NCBI GenBank assembly: GCA_050743125.1
Contig: JBOGEB010000048.1
Span: 1-25,198 of the forward strand
Source: JBOGEB01 sp050743125
Lineage (GTDB): Bacteria > Actinomycetota > Nitriliruptoria > Euzebyales > Egibacteraceae
Reading direction: 5' to 3'
DNA: 25,198 nucleotides
A program made the translations under genes and the position numbers. Position 1 is the stretch's first letter. Each line of letters opens with the position of its first letter. This document shows, piece by piece, positions 17,291 to 25,198 of the stretch. Under the pieces are notes generated by a model, which did no database searches, was not told where the DNA came from, and saw only the letters and a list, made by a program, of their open reading frames with translations.

Positions 17291-20197
17291 TCAGAACGGG
17301 GTTCGGGTTGGTTCGGCCGGTGCCGTCGGGGTGGGTTGGGCGAGGGCAGGCGGCAGCTGGTAGCGCGAGGTGATGCCGAGCTTGGAGTAGGCGTTGGACA
17401 GGTGCATCTCTACCGTGCGGACGGTGACGAACAGCGTGTGAGCGATGTCGCGGTTGGTCATCCCGTCGGCTGCGAGCTCGGCTACGCGTCGTTGACTGGG
17501 GGTGAGGGCGTCGGGGCCGGTGACGGCCACCCGCCGTGGCCGCGCTCCCGCCGCCAGTAGCTGCTCACGTGCCGTAACGGCGAGCGCGGTCGCGCCGCAG
17601 CGAAAGGCCAGGTCCATGCCCTGCCGCAACGGTACGAGCGCCTGCGAGCGCTGCCCGGCGCGGCGCAAGGCAGCGCCCAGGTCGACGAGGGCTCGGGCGT
17701 GCTCCAATCGGGCGGGTGAGCCATCGAGCGTCGCGGTGGCCTCGGCGAGCGAGGCAAGGCCTTCCTGCCCGCCTTGGGCCAGGCCAAGCACGCGCAGGGC
17801 GACACCGATGGCAGAGGCGGCGCCGAACCGTTCGGCGAGGATCGTCTGCTCGTCGGCCAGCCGCAGCGCCTCGGCGCGGTCGCCCAACCGCAGCCGTGCC
17901 AGCGCCGCGCCGATCCGCCAGGAGACCTGCACGATGCCGTGTTGTCCGAACTCCTGTGCCCAGCGGCGGATCGCGTCGCATTCCGCCAGCGCGCTGCGGG
18001 CATCGCCTTGGGCCAACCGCAGCAGCGCGCGGCTTTCGCGCAGCAGCGTGCCTCCGGGCGGACCGTCCGGGTCGTCGATGGCGACCGTCCCCAGCCGGCC
18101 GAGCACGGTGTCCGCTTCGCCCAACCGCCCCTGCTCGACAAAGACCGCGACGAGCACGGCTACCGCCATCCGGCCGAACCGGGCCAGGCCGGCGTCGACC
18201 GCCAGCTCCAGACAGGTCTCCGCGTCCGCATGAGCGCCAGGCAGGTTCCCCCGCCGGTAACGGACATGAGCGCGCAAACCCGAGCTCATGACCAGCCCGA
18301 CGGTCGACGTGCGGACGCTGCTCTGCGCGAACGCGTCGTCCAGCCACTGCTCGGCCTCCTCGACACGGTCGGCGTAGGCGAGCACGAGCATCGGTGGGTA
18401 GGCCAGCGTGGACGCCACCGACACCTCCCGCACCAGCTGCCCGCCGGCCAGAGCGCGCTCGGCGTACGCCGCCAGCTCGGCCGCCGGCGCACCGCGATAC
18501 GCGAGATGCACGGCTAACGGAGCGGCCAGCATCCGCGCAGACGGCTCGGGCAGCGTGGCGAGACGCTCGAGGGTGCGGTCCAGCCGGTCGCGCAAGCGCC
18601 GCCGCGCCGCCGCCGCGGTCACACCCATCAGCAGCAGACAGGCCTCCAGCTGGCAGGCGAGCTCGGGGTCGGTGTTCTCGACCGCGGCGAGCCCCCGCTC
18701 GACCGCGTCGACCGCCTCGTCGATCTGCCCGGCGGCGAGCAACACCGGCGCCAGCTCCACGGCCGCCCTGGCATGGGCGACAGGGTCCGCCGCCAACGTC
18801 AACGCTGCCCGCAGCAAGTCCGGGGCGTCGGGGTCACCCGCGCGCGCCGCCGCCACGCCCAGCTCCAGCGACAGGCCAGGCCGCAGCGGCCCTGCCGGCG
18901 GCTCGCGCAGCGCACGCCGCAGAAACCTGACCGCCGTCTCCGGCGCGCCGCGGGCCAGCGCCGCAGCCGCGGCTGCCCGCAAGCCTTGCACAGTCCACGG
19001 ATCCCCACAGCAGGCGGCGGCTAACAGATGCACGGCCACCGCTTCGACGTCGGCCCCGTCCTCGGACAGCAGCCGCGCTGCCCGGGCGTGCAGCCGGGCG
19101 CGCTCACTGGCGGCGGCGTCTTCGTAGATCGCTGTTCGAACGACCGGGTGCACGAACCGGACAGGGCGGCCGCGCTCCAGCACGGCCGCGTCGGCCAGCG
19201 CGTCCACGATCCGTCCTGCCGTGACCGTGTCGACGCCGGCCAGCGCAGCCGCCTGAGCCAGCTCGGCGCGCTCACCGAGCACCGCAAGCGCACGCGCGAG
19301 CGCGGGCGCGGGCGCTCCCAACCTGCCCACCCGCAACAGCACCGCCGTCGCGATCCGCTCCGAGCCGAGCTGGCGCACCATTCCCGGGCGTATCTCGTGT
19401 GCCTCGCCGAGGCTACGCAGCTCCTCGACCAAGGCGCCCAGCAGGAACGGGTTCCCCAACGTCGCCTCGTGACAGGCTGCGCACAGCTCGTCACCAGCCC
19501 CCCGACCCAACTCGGCGCGCACGACCGCGGTCACGGCTCGACCGCTCAACGGCCGGGGACGAAGCACCACGGCGTCCAACGGATCGGCCAGCTCGGCGGC
19601 CATCCTGACGCCCACCCCCGGCTCAGCGGGACGAGCACCCAGCACGACCAGCACCGCCAGCCGCTCCACCCGCCGCCCCAGATAGCTCACGAACCGCAAC
19701 GACGGCCGGTCGGCCCAGTGCAGGTCGTCGATCACCAGCAGCAGCGGCGTGCGCCCGGCCAGGTTCGCCGTCAACCAGAACAACCCGTGCAGGATCGACT
19801 GGGAAGGATTGCCTGCTCCACCGACCCCCACGTCCGGACCGGCGAACAACGGCTCGGCGAACCGAGCAGCGCCAGACCAAAACACCTCCCGCTGCCCGCC
19901 CGGAGAACCCGCGACCGCGGGCTCCAACAGCTGACGCACCAGCCCGAACGCGAAGTCGCGCTCCAACTCCCCGCCGCTGCCTGCCAGCACCCGCAACCCC
20001 AGCGACACCGCGCGGTCGCGCGCCTCGCCCAAAAGCCGAGTCTTGCCGATCCCGGCCGGGCCTTCCACGAGCACCACCCGTCCCCTGCCGGCCACGGTGT
20101 CAGCGACGAGCTCCTGCAAGGCGGCCAGCTCCGCGTCGCGTTCCAACAGCAACCCGGTCCCCGATCGGGGCTCGCCCCTAACGCTTCCCATCTGCAC
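17291..20197 (-). CDS. LAL-family LuxR-type transcriptional regulator with STAND ATPase
   Basis: The 968-residue protein is a large ATP-binding LuxR regulator. It starts with LLLERDAELAALQEL and a Walker A GPAGIGKT (46-53), has Walker B LLLVIDDLHWAD, a long helical TPR-like middle, and a C-terminal LuxR helix-turn-helix (about residues 892-947: LTPSQRRVAELAADGMTNRD, VTVRTVEMHLSNAYSKLGI). LAL proteins sense a ligand through the helical region, use ATP to switch state, and activate transcription, often of neighbouring metabolic genes. GTG 20197 and ATG 20191 are both possible starts. It lies between the peptidase pair and the copper-enzyme operon, and is divergent from the latter, so either could be its target. 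Length and domain order are normal for the family. Confidence 0.95.
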   Translation of the reverse strand: MQMGSVRGEPRSGTGLLLERDAELAALQELVADTVAGRGRVVLVEGPAGIGKTRLLGEARDRAVSLGLRVLAGSGGELERDFAFGLVRQLLEPAVAGSPGGQREVFWSGAARFAEPLFAGPDVGVGGAGNPSQSILHGLFWLTANLAGRTPLLLVIDDLHWADRPSLRFVSYLGRRVERLAVLVVLGARPAEPGVGVRMAAELADPLDAVVLRPRPLSGRAVTAVVRAELGRGAGDELCAACHEATLGNPFLLGALVEELRSLGEAHEIRPGMVRQLGSERIATAVLLRVGRLGAPAPALARALAVLGERAELAQAAALAGVDTVTAGRIVDALADAAVLERGRPVRFVHPVVRTAIYEDAAASERARLHARAARLLSEDGADVEAVAVHLLAAACCGDPWTVQGLRAAAAAALARGAPETAVRFLRRALREPPAGPLRPGLSLELGVAAARAGDPDAPDLLRAALTLAADPVAHARAAVELAPVLLAAGQIDEAVDAVERGLAAVENTDPELACQLEACLLLMGVTAAAARRRLRDRLDRTLERLATLPEPSARMLAAPLAVHLAYRGAPAAELAAYAERALAGGQLVREVSVASTLAYPPMLVLAYADRVEEAEQWLDDAFAQSSVRTSTVGLVMSSGLRAHVRYRRGNLPGAHADAETCLELAVDAGLARFGRMAVAVLVAVFVEQGRLGEADTVLGRLGTVAIDDPDGPPGGTLLRESRALLRLAQGDARSALAECDAIRRWAQEFGQHGIVQVSWRIGAALARLRLGDRAEALRLADEQTILAERFGAASAIGVALRVLGLAQGGQEGLASLAEATATLDGSPARLEHARALVDLGAALRRAGQRSQALVPLRQGMDLAFRCGATALAVTAREQLLAAGARPRRVAVTGPDALTPSQRRVAELAADGMTNRDIAHTLFVTVRTVEMHLSNAYSKLGITSRYQLPPALAQPTPTAPAEPTRTPF

Positions 20198-20332
20198 CCG
20201 TCACCGCCCCGAAAGCCCGCGCCTACCGCCCGAGAAGCCTTACCCTACCTATGAGCGTACGGCACCGCTGGAGATACAAGGTCTTCGGTACCGACCCCGT
20301 CGCAGCCGCCAGCGCCGACCGCGACCATCGGC
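20198..20332. promoter_or_regulatory. Divergent region between the LAL gene and the small plus-strand gene
   Basis: This 135-base gap separates divergent genes and must carry the LAL promoter. I see no clear promoter boxes or inverted-repeat operator. The call is positional. Confidence 0.3.
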
Positions 20333-20533
20333 GTGATGGACGACCCCGCCCGCACAGCCAGCGCGAGCCTTTCGATCACGGTCGAAGACGAACCCCCCAG
20401 CGGCGTCCTGGTGTCCGCGTCCGGACAGCAATGGACCTTCCACGGATGGATCGAGTTCGCCGCCGTGATCCAGGACTGGCGCGCGGCCGAACGGCACGCT
20501 CCTCCGCCCACGGACACCGGGACCTACGGATGA
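20333..20533 (+). CDS. Small hypothetical protein (66 residues)
   Basis: GTG 20333 (or ATG 20336) opens a short frame with an ordered central segment, SLSITVEDEPPSGVLVSASG then WTFHGWIEFAAVIQDWRAAE. Two beta-strand-like stretches followed by a G-W-hydrophobic helix are seen in small conserved actinobacterial proteins that I cannot name. There is no signal peptide or cysteine. It is transcribed away from the LAL gene. The start and the reality of the gene are moderately supported by codon pattern only. Confidence 0.5.
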   Translation: MMDDPARTASASLSITVEDEPPSGVLVSASGQQWTFHGWIEFAAVIQDWRAAERHAPPPTDTGTYG

Positions 20534-20788
20534 CCGCTCTTGACGAGCCTGCTGCTGGTGCGGTCTGCGTAGACGAGGCGGGGAAGAATCTCTGCGAGCC
20601 GACATCCCAAATCTTCGGGAAAGTCTTCGGTAGCCGCACGGTCGCGGAGCGCAACCGGCCCCGTTATCCCTTGTATCAGGCCGCCCGTGTTCCTGCTCTC
20701 TTCTGCAGGTCAGCGAGCTGAGTTCGGTCGCCAGCTCGCTGGTGGTGGGTGGGTGTGACGACGCGGAGAGGGTCGGCAAGGAGGGCAC

Positions 20789-22708
20789 ATGGCGGACATC
20801 CACTACTGGATCCAGATCGAGAACCGGCCGTGGGACGCAAGTCCCAACAACATCGACCGGATGACGGGCCTGACGATCCAGCAGACGACCGGGTTCGCGC
20901 CGGTGGATGTCGAGCTGACCTCGCCGGCGGCTGGCTCGATGCCTCGCCCAAGAAGGATGTACAACCCGCTGCGGCGGGGGTCCACGGCGGCGGACGTGGC
21001 GGACGCGCTGATCCTGCGCCGCTACCGCCCACCCACCGAACCGGACCAAAGCGATGCGTGGACGGTGCCCGACGACCGCAAGGTCAACCCCTGGGACATC
21101 AACGAGCCGGACCCGGGCGAGAACGGGACCAGGGGGACGATTCCCGGCCCCACGATCGAATGCGACGTGGGCGACACGGTCTTCGTCCACTTCAAGAACG
21201 CCGATTACCGGATCGACTATGACCCGTACGGCCGCACTCACAGCCTTCACCCGCACGGTTTCGTCTTCGAGGCGACGTCCGACGGCGCCTTCCCCCTGTC
21301 ACCACCCGACCGGAACCAGCCGATCGGGGACGAGGCCGCGGCCTGGGCCGAGATCAGGGAGATTGTGAAGTCGCCGTTCAAGCACGGGGACCGTGTCCCA
21401 TCGGGCGGCACGTTCACCTACCGGTGGGATACAGCCGGCTGGCCCACGACTGCGGGCGTGTGGCTGTACCACGACCACTCGGTCAACGACATGGAGAACG
21501 TGGAGTTCGGCGCCATCGGGATCATCGTCATCCACAACAAGAACGAGGACAACCAGGACGTCGACGTCCGCCTCCCGACCTCCGACGATCCCACGGCGCC
21601 CGACCCCGCGCTGATGCCCGGCGGCTCGGCGGCCGGCTCGCCGATCGAAGACCGGCCGATCGCCCTGGCGAACCCGATCCCCGTACGAGCGGCCGACCTC
21701 ACCGGCCTCGGCCGGACAGGCGCGCCCGAACCGCTCGACGACCCGGACGACGCGCCGACGCCGCCGCTCGCGGCCGAGCGTGCCGTGGAGCTGGGGCCGG
21801 AGGCTGGCGGGCTCATCGGCGAGCTCGACCCGAGCCTCACCGAGATCCGCCGCCTCTTCGTCCGGCGCTACCGGATTCCTCCGCAGAAGCTGGTCATCCT
21901 GCAGCTCTACCATGAGCTGCGGGGCGTGGAGGTCTGCATCAACGGTCGGAAGTACCTCGGCAACACGCCCACCGTGCTGGCCGGCCAGGACACGCAGATG
22001 CGCTTCGGCCTGGTCGGGATGGGCACCATGTTCCACACCTTCCACCTGCACGGCCACCGTTGGATCATCCCCGGCCCGCACGGCACGGACCCGACGACGC
22101 AGCAGTTCTCGCCGATGGACACGCCCGTCTCGCAGTTCGAGGACACCCGCACCTTCGGCCCGGCCAACTCGTTCGTCTTCACGATCGACGGCAGATCCGG
22201 GAGCTTCATGCGCGCTGGCGGCCCCATGCCTGAACAGGCGCTCGGCGAGTGGCACATGCACTGCCATGTCCTGGACCACATGATGGACGGGATGATGGGC
22301 TCACTGCTCATCGTCCAGGGCGGCGAGACGGTCACCGAGCTTCCCGTCGGGCGGCCGCACAGCCCCGCCAAACCGGGCAACGGTGGTGGGCCGACGCCGG
22401 CCGCCGAGGTGCACCTCAGGGGGGGTCCCCTCAGATTCGACCCGCCGACCGTCGAGGTCCGCCCCGGCGAAACCGTGACGTGGATCTGGGATCACGCCCT
22501 TCGCCACACCGTGACGTCAGACACGCTACTGCCGTCAGGCCAACCACTGTGGGACTCCGGGGTGAGGTCGGGCGGCCCGCCGTTCCCCAGATTCCCATTC
22601 ACGTTCACAACCCCTGGCACGTTCCAGTACCACTGCGAGCTTCATACAGACATGACCGGCACGGTCGAGGTCAGGGATTCCGGTTCACCCATGGATATGG
22701 ATATGTGA
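20789..22708 (+). CDS. Multicopper oxidase with extra C-terminal amicyanin-like domain
   Basis: The 639-residue enzyme should couple one-electron oxidation of a substrate to reduction of O2 to water. Copper motifs: HSLHPHG (His151, His154, His156), YHDHS (His228, His230), HTFHLHGH (His416 to His423) and HMHCHVLDHMMDGM (489-502, with type 1 Cys492). After a Pro/Gly linker (about residue 530) comes a further cupredoxin with His573 (LRHTV) and Y-H-Cys616-x-x-His619-x-x-Met622, the C-x2-H-x2-M spacing of amicyanin-type type 1 copper sites. It may act as a built-in electron relay. ATG 20789 has AAGGAGG five bases upstream. No signal peptide is visible (MADIHYWIQIENRPWD), unlike most MCOs. DUF1326 follows eight bases after the stop, so it heads an operon ending in tyrosinase. 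Confidence 0.93.
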   Translation: MADIHYWIQIENRPWDASPNNIDRMTGLTIQQTTGFAPVDVELTSPAAGSMPRPRRMYNPLRRGSTAADVADALILRRYRPPTEPDQSDAWTVPDDRKVNPWDINEPDPGENGTRGTIPGPTIECDVGDTVFVHFKNADYRIDYDPYGRTHSLHPHGFVFEATSDGAFPLSPPDRNQPIGDEAAAWAEIREIVKSPFKHGDRVPSGGTFTYRWDTAGWPTTAGVWLYHDHSVNDMENVEFGAIGIIVIHNKNEDNQDVDVRLPTSDDPTAPDPALMPGGSAAGSPIEDRPIALANPIPVRAADLTGLGRTGAPEPLDDPDDAPTPPLAAERAVELGPEAGGLIGELDPSLTEIRRLFVRRYRIPPQKLVILQLYHELRGVEVCINGRKYLGNTPTVLAGQDTQMRFGLVGMGTMFHTFHLHGHRWIIPGPHGTDPTTQQFSPMDTPVSQFEDTRTFGPANSFVFTIDGRSGSFMRAGGPMPEQALGEWHMHCHVLDHMMDGMMGSLLIVQGGETVTELPVGRPHSPAKPGNGGGPTPAAEVHLRGGPLRFDPPTVEVRPGETVTWIWDHALRHTVTSDTLLPSGQPLWDSGVRSGGPPFPRFPFTFTTPGTFQYHCELHTDMTGTVEVRDSGSPMDMDM

Positions 22709-22716
22709 GGTTCACT

Positions 22717-23246
22717 ATGCAAACGAAGAAAGAAATGAAATCTCCGAAGCGTGGGGAACGCGGAGGGAACTATCGGCTCGTCGGGCGTTTCCTCGAAGCG
22801 TGCGACTGTTACGCGATCTGCCCCTGTTGGATCGACGAGCCGCCCGACGAGGGGAAATGCTCGGGCGTGTACGCGTGGCAGATCAACGACGGGCAGATCG
22901 ACGGGCGCGAGGTGGCCGGGCTGCGTGTCGCCAGCGTCTCGTACCACGAGGGCAACCGGCGAGGCTCACGCCAGCGGGTCGTCCTGTTCGTGGACGAGCG
23001 CGCGGACGAGCACCAGCGAGAGGCGCTCGTCGCGGCGTTCAGCGGGCGCCACGGCGGTCCGCTGGGCGAGCTGGGCGGGATGCTCGGCAAGCTGGTCGAC
23101 GAGCGGTCCGCCCGGATCGACATCGACTGGGACGACTCCGGCCCGTCGCTTCGCATCGGCGAGGACGTCGTGGTGGAGACCGAACCGAAGGTAGGCCCGT
23201 CAGGGCGCACGACGACGTTGGTCGACAGCACGATGGCCGAGACCTT
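22717..23246 (+). CDS. DUF1326 family protein (3' end in assembly gap)
   Basis: ATG 22717 has GAGG six bases upstream and lies eight bases after the oxidase stop. The N-terminal part has five cysteines, 29, 31, 35, 37 and 48 (EACDCYAICPCWIDEPP, GKC), a CxCx3CxC cluster that looks metal-binding and fits DUF1326. Middle parts (ISYHEG-like VSYHEGNRRGSRQRVVLFVD and DERADEHQREALVAAFSGRH) also fit that family. About 176 residues are visible before the N-run; the family is usually around 200 residues, so only a short tail is missing. DUF1326 genes commonly neighbour DUF2182 genes. Function is unproven; copper binding or delivery to the oxidase or tyrosinase is an inference from context. Confidence 0.85.
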
Positions 23247-23346
23247 NNNNNNNNNNNNNNNNNNNNNNNNNNNNNNNNNNNNNNNNNNNNNNNNNNNNNN
23301 NNNNNNNNNNNNNNNNNNNNNNNNNNNNNNNNNNNNNNNNNNNNNN
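23247..23346. other. Assembly gap (100 N) between DUF1326 and DUF2182
   Basis: A placeholder of exactly 100 N. It hides the end of the DUF1326 gene and the start plus N-terminal half of the DUF2182 gene. Judged from usual family lengths, the real missing sequence is several hundred bases. The apparent single frame across it is a coincidence of the placeholder length. Confidence 0.95.
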
Positions 23347-23679
23347 GGGCTCTACCAGTTCTCGCCGTTGAACCTCCGGTGTCTGCGAGAATGCCGCAAC
23401 CCAACGGGGTTCGTCGCGCGCGGCTGGCACGGCGAGTCGCCAAGGCTCGAGCTTGTACAGATCGGCGCCGCCTACGGCTGGTCCTGCGTCGGCTGCTGCT
23501 GGGCGCTCATGCTGCTCATGTTCGCCGCCGGGGTCTCGAGCCTCGGGCTCATGGCCGCCCTCACCGCAACCATGGTCGCCGAGCGCCGGCTGCCACGAAT
23601 CGAACGCGCCGTCGGCGCCCTCCTCGTCGTCGCGGGAGCGCTCGTGGCGCTCCAGGTGCTGCCGCCGCTCACGACCTGA
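23347..23679 (+). CDS. DUF2182 integral membrane protein, C-terminal part
   Basis: The visible 110 residues start with GLYQFSPLNLRCLRECRNP, continue with an amphipathic stretch and GWSCVGCCWALMLLMFAAGV, and have two further hydrophobic helices to the stop at 23677. The YQ-x-SPLK-x-x-CL-x-x-C-x-x-P and CxGCCWALM motifs are typical of DUF2182, a predicted metal-binding membrane protein. The five conserved cysteines could hold copper. The N-terminus is lost in the gap. It probably works with DUF1326, which it follows, in metal handling for the adjacent copper enzymes; this is inference from gene order. Confidence 0.85.
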   Translation, partial: GLYQFSPLNLRCLRECRNPTGFVARGWHGESPRLELVQIGAAYGWSCVGCCWALMLLMFAAGVSSLGLMAALTATMVAERRLPRIERAVGALLVVAGALVALQVLPPLTT

Positions 23680-23717
23680 ACGACCATCCACCAACCCCTC
23701 GAAGGAGGCTTGCACCG

Positions 23718-24107
23718 ATGGATTTGGAAGACCTGAAGCGGCTGGCGACGCCGGAGCAGGCAGCCAGCGGGCCGGAGCGTTACCGCGACCGGTTACCACA
23801 GCTGCACGGCACCCACGAGCACGACGGGGGATCGGTGCGTGAGGTGACCTACAAGGGTCACGAGATCCGCATCGTGACACGCTACGAGATCACGCTGGAC
23901 GGCAGGCCCATCAGGGGCCACATGGCTGTCAGCAACGCCGGCACGGTCCACTACCACGGGATCCCGAACCAGGACTTCGCCTCGGCGGTCGACGTGGTCA
24001 AGCGCCTCGTGGACCTGTCAGGCGACAGATTGGGCACTGGCTACCCGGACGCGAACGGCGATCACGACGAGCACCCCGACCACCCACACGGAAGCGGAGA
24101 TCACTGA
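23718..24107 (+). CDS. MelC1-like tyrosinase copper chaperone
   Basis: The 129-residue product starts at ATG 23718 after a strong GAAGGAGG. Its middle, TYKGHEIRIVTRYEITLDGRP and HMAVSNAGTVHYHGIPNQDF followed by ASAVDVVKRLVDL, follows the MelC1 pattern (YKG-x-x-I, V-F-V-D-G, L-x-x-M-x-N-x-D, Y-x-x-x-x-x-x-x-x-A-x-x-A-V-x-x-L). MelC1 loads copper into apo-tyrosinase. Unlike Streptomyces MelC1, which has a Tat signal, this protein has none. It ends in a His/Asp-rich tail (DANGDHDEHPDHPHGSGDH) that could bind metal. The tyrosinase ATG lies one base after its stop, so the two are translationally coupled. The family call rests on pattern and context. Confidence 0.75.
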   Translation: MDLEDLKRLATPEQAASGPERYRDRLPQLHGTHEHDGGSVREVTYKGHEIRIVTRYEITLDGRPIRGHMAVSNAGTVHYHGIPNQDFASAVDVVKRLVDLSGDRLGTGYPDANGDHDEHPDHPHGSGDH

Positions 24108-24108
24108 C

Positions 24109-25101
24109 ATGGCGGTCGTGCGTCACAACATCCTGAAGGACACGACCTCGAGAGAACAGTTCATAAAAGGAGTCAACCTCCTGAAACGGGAGTTTCCGCC
24201 TGGGATCACCACCGAGGTTTTGCAATTCCCGCCCCCCTCGATTCCGGTCAGCACCTACGACCTGTTCGTGCTGTGGCACCACCTCGACATGACAACGGAG
24301 ACCCCACCACGCAACCCAACCGGCCGCAACTTCGCCCACCTGGGGCCGATTTTCCTGCCCTGGCACCGGTTCATGCTGCTGCTGCTCGAGGCGCACCTGC
24401 GCCGCGTCCTGGAGGACCCGTCGTTCGGCCTGCCCTACTGGGACTGGACCGCCGACGGCGACCTGACAGTGCCGCCGACGGACCTGTGGACCATCGACGA
24501 CGCTGTGGGAGGCACCGGCGACCCGGTCACGACCGGACCATTCAAGTTCGACGCCGAGAACCCGTCGGACAGCTTCCGGGTGTTCTTCGAGTTCGAAGGA
24601 TTCATCGGGGGCATCCTGCTCGACCGCGCGGGGCGCGGGCTGCGCCGCCAACTCGGCGAGGTAGCTGGGCTTCCGCTCCCCACGACCGGGCAGGTCAGCC
24701 GGCTGCTGACCGAGTCCGACTACGACCGCGAGGAGTGGGACGGAATCTCGTTAGGGTTCCGCAACCACCTCGAAGCCGGTCGCTTCGCTGTCGGGAATAA
24801 CGGGCTGGTTCCCTCGCGGTTGCACAACGGCGTCCACGGTTGGGTCAGTGGGGACATGGGGTTGACCACCTCGCCGAACGATCCCGTCTTCTACCTCCAC
24901 CACTGCAACGTCGACCGGATCTGGGAGGCATGGCTGACGCGACGTGGGCGGACTTACGTGCCGACTCAAGCCACTCCCGGCGCTCCAGAAGGGCACCGGC
25001 TCGAGGACAAGATCACGTCGTTCGTCGTGGGAGGCACGACCACCCCCGCCGACATGCTCGACGTGTCGGCGCTCTACGAATACGACGTCCTACCCGCCTG
25101 A
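24109..25101 (+). CDS. Tyrosinase (type 3 copper monooxygenase)
   Basis: The 330-residue enzyme should hydroxylate monophenols and oxidise diphenols to quinones, the first steps to melanin. CuA ligands: His57/58 in LWHHLDM, His77 in FAHLGP and His86 in LPWHRF. CuB ligands: His239 and His243 in LHNGVHGWV, and His264/265 in SPNDPVFYLHHCNVDRIW. PYWDWT is also present. It is similar in length to bacterial tyrosinases (around 280-350). There is no signal peptide. The ATG is one base after the chaperone stop. Substrate could be tyrosine or another phenol; o-aminophenol oxidases of the same fold cannot be excluded. Confidence 0.93.
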   Translation: MAVVRHNILKDTTSREQFIKGVNLLKREFPPGITTEVLQFPPPSIPVSTYDLFVLWHHLDMTTETPPRNPTGRNFAHLGPIFLPWHRFMLLLLEAHLRRVLEDPSFGLPYWDWTADGDLTVPPTDLWTIDDAVGGTGDPVTTGPFKFDAENPSDSFRVFFEFEGFIGGILLDRAGRGLRRQLGEVAGLPLPTTGQVSRLLTESDYDREEWDGISLGFRNHLEAGRFAVGNNGLVPSRLHNGVHGWVSGDMGLTTSPNDPVFYLHHCNVDRIWEAWLTRRGRTYVPTQATPGAPEGHRLEDKITSFVVGGTTTPADMLDVSALYEYDVLPA

Positions 25102-25119
25102 TCGCCAGCAGGGCTTGGC

Positions 25120-25198
25120 ATGCCGGACGAATTCGTGAACGTGCCGGACTGGTTCTCGTGGGACAACCAGGGCGCGGGTATCGCCGTGGCAGAGCTGG
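25120..25198 (+). CDS. Start of a probable FG-GAP/VCBS or kelch-type repeat protein (partial)
   Basis: ATG 25120, 18 bases after the tyrosinase stop, opens a frame that runs off the window: MPDEFVNVPDWFSWDNQGAG then IAVAEL. The DWFSW-[ED]-NQG-x-G-[IV]-AVA-[DE]-L phrase is the entry seen in actinobacterial FG-GAP/VCBS repeat proteins, usually followed by DGDGRPDL. Only 26 residues are visible, so the call is provisional. It is probably the next gene of the copper operon. Confidence 0.5.
   Translation, partial: MPDEFVNVPDWFSWDNQGAGIAVAEL

Noticed and set aside
22249..23679. A single 476-codon frame joining DUF1326 and DUF2182
   Set aside because: The frame continues only because the N placeholder is 100 bases; the two sides are different families that are usually separate genes, and the codons before 22717 lie inside the oxidase gene.

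Overview
The window looks like a draft chromosomal fragment from a high-GC actinomycete. Evidence: GC is about 70% over most genes, GTG and TTG starts are used, and the families present (LAL-type LuxR regulator, MelC1/MelC2-like tyrosinase pair, actinobacterial integrase and transposase types) are typical of that phylum. Two runs of exactly 100 N (1731-1830 and 23247-23346) are scaffold gaps of unknown true length; each falls inside a gene or gene pair.

Region 1 (1-7150) is a recombined integration site with conflict genes. The 3' half of a tRNA-Thr(TGT) runs straight into a frameshifted tyrosine integrase that has lost its N-terminus. Next, on the minus strand, is a very large TIR-CHAT-STAND-TPR protein (1235-5750) whose C-terminus is an array of almost identical 40-residue TPR units. 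Divergent from it is the 5' stub of a two-TM nSTAND1-type gene, broken by an IS remnant. That remnant is fused to a second copy of the integrase 3' end, so the TIR-CHAT locus lies between two 435-bp direct repeats.

Region 2 (7149-11810) continues the defence island. It holds a visibly lower-GC membrane protein with an exterior lectin-like domain, then a restriction-modification operon: C5-cytosine methyltransferase, NotI-family endonuclease and Vsr mismatch endonuclease. An AbiTii-like N-terminal remnant and a 223-bp MITE with a TAA target duplication follow.

Region 3 (11829-13590) is a heavily frameshifted transposase pseudogene.

Region 4 (13607-20533) holds two minus-strand genes of lower GC, a gluzincin-type metallopeptidase and a YCF48/BNR-like beta-propeller protein with a FlgD-like C-terminal domain. 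A MITE-like end, a LAL regulator and a small divergent hypothetical gene follow.

Region 5 (20789-25198) is a plus-strand copper-enzyme operon: a multicopper oxidase with an added amicyanin-like domain, DUF1326, DUF2182 (5' end lost in the gap), a MelC1-like tyrosinase chaperone, tyrosinase, and the start of a probable FG-GAP/VCBS protein. The MCO, chaperone and tyrosinase all lack a recognisable signal peptide, suggesting an unexported phenol-oxidising module with its own copper-handling proteins. Its substrate and product cannot be read from sequence.
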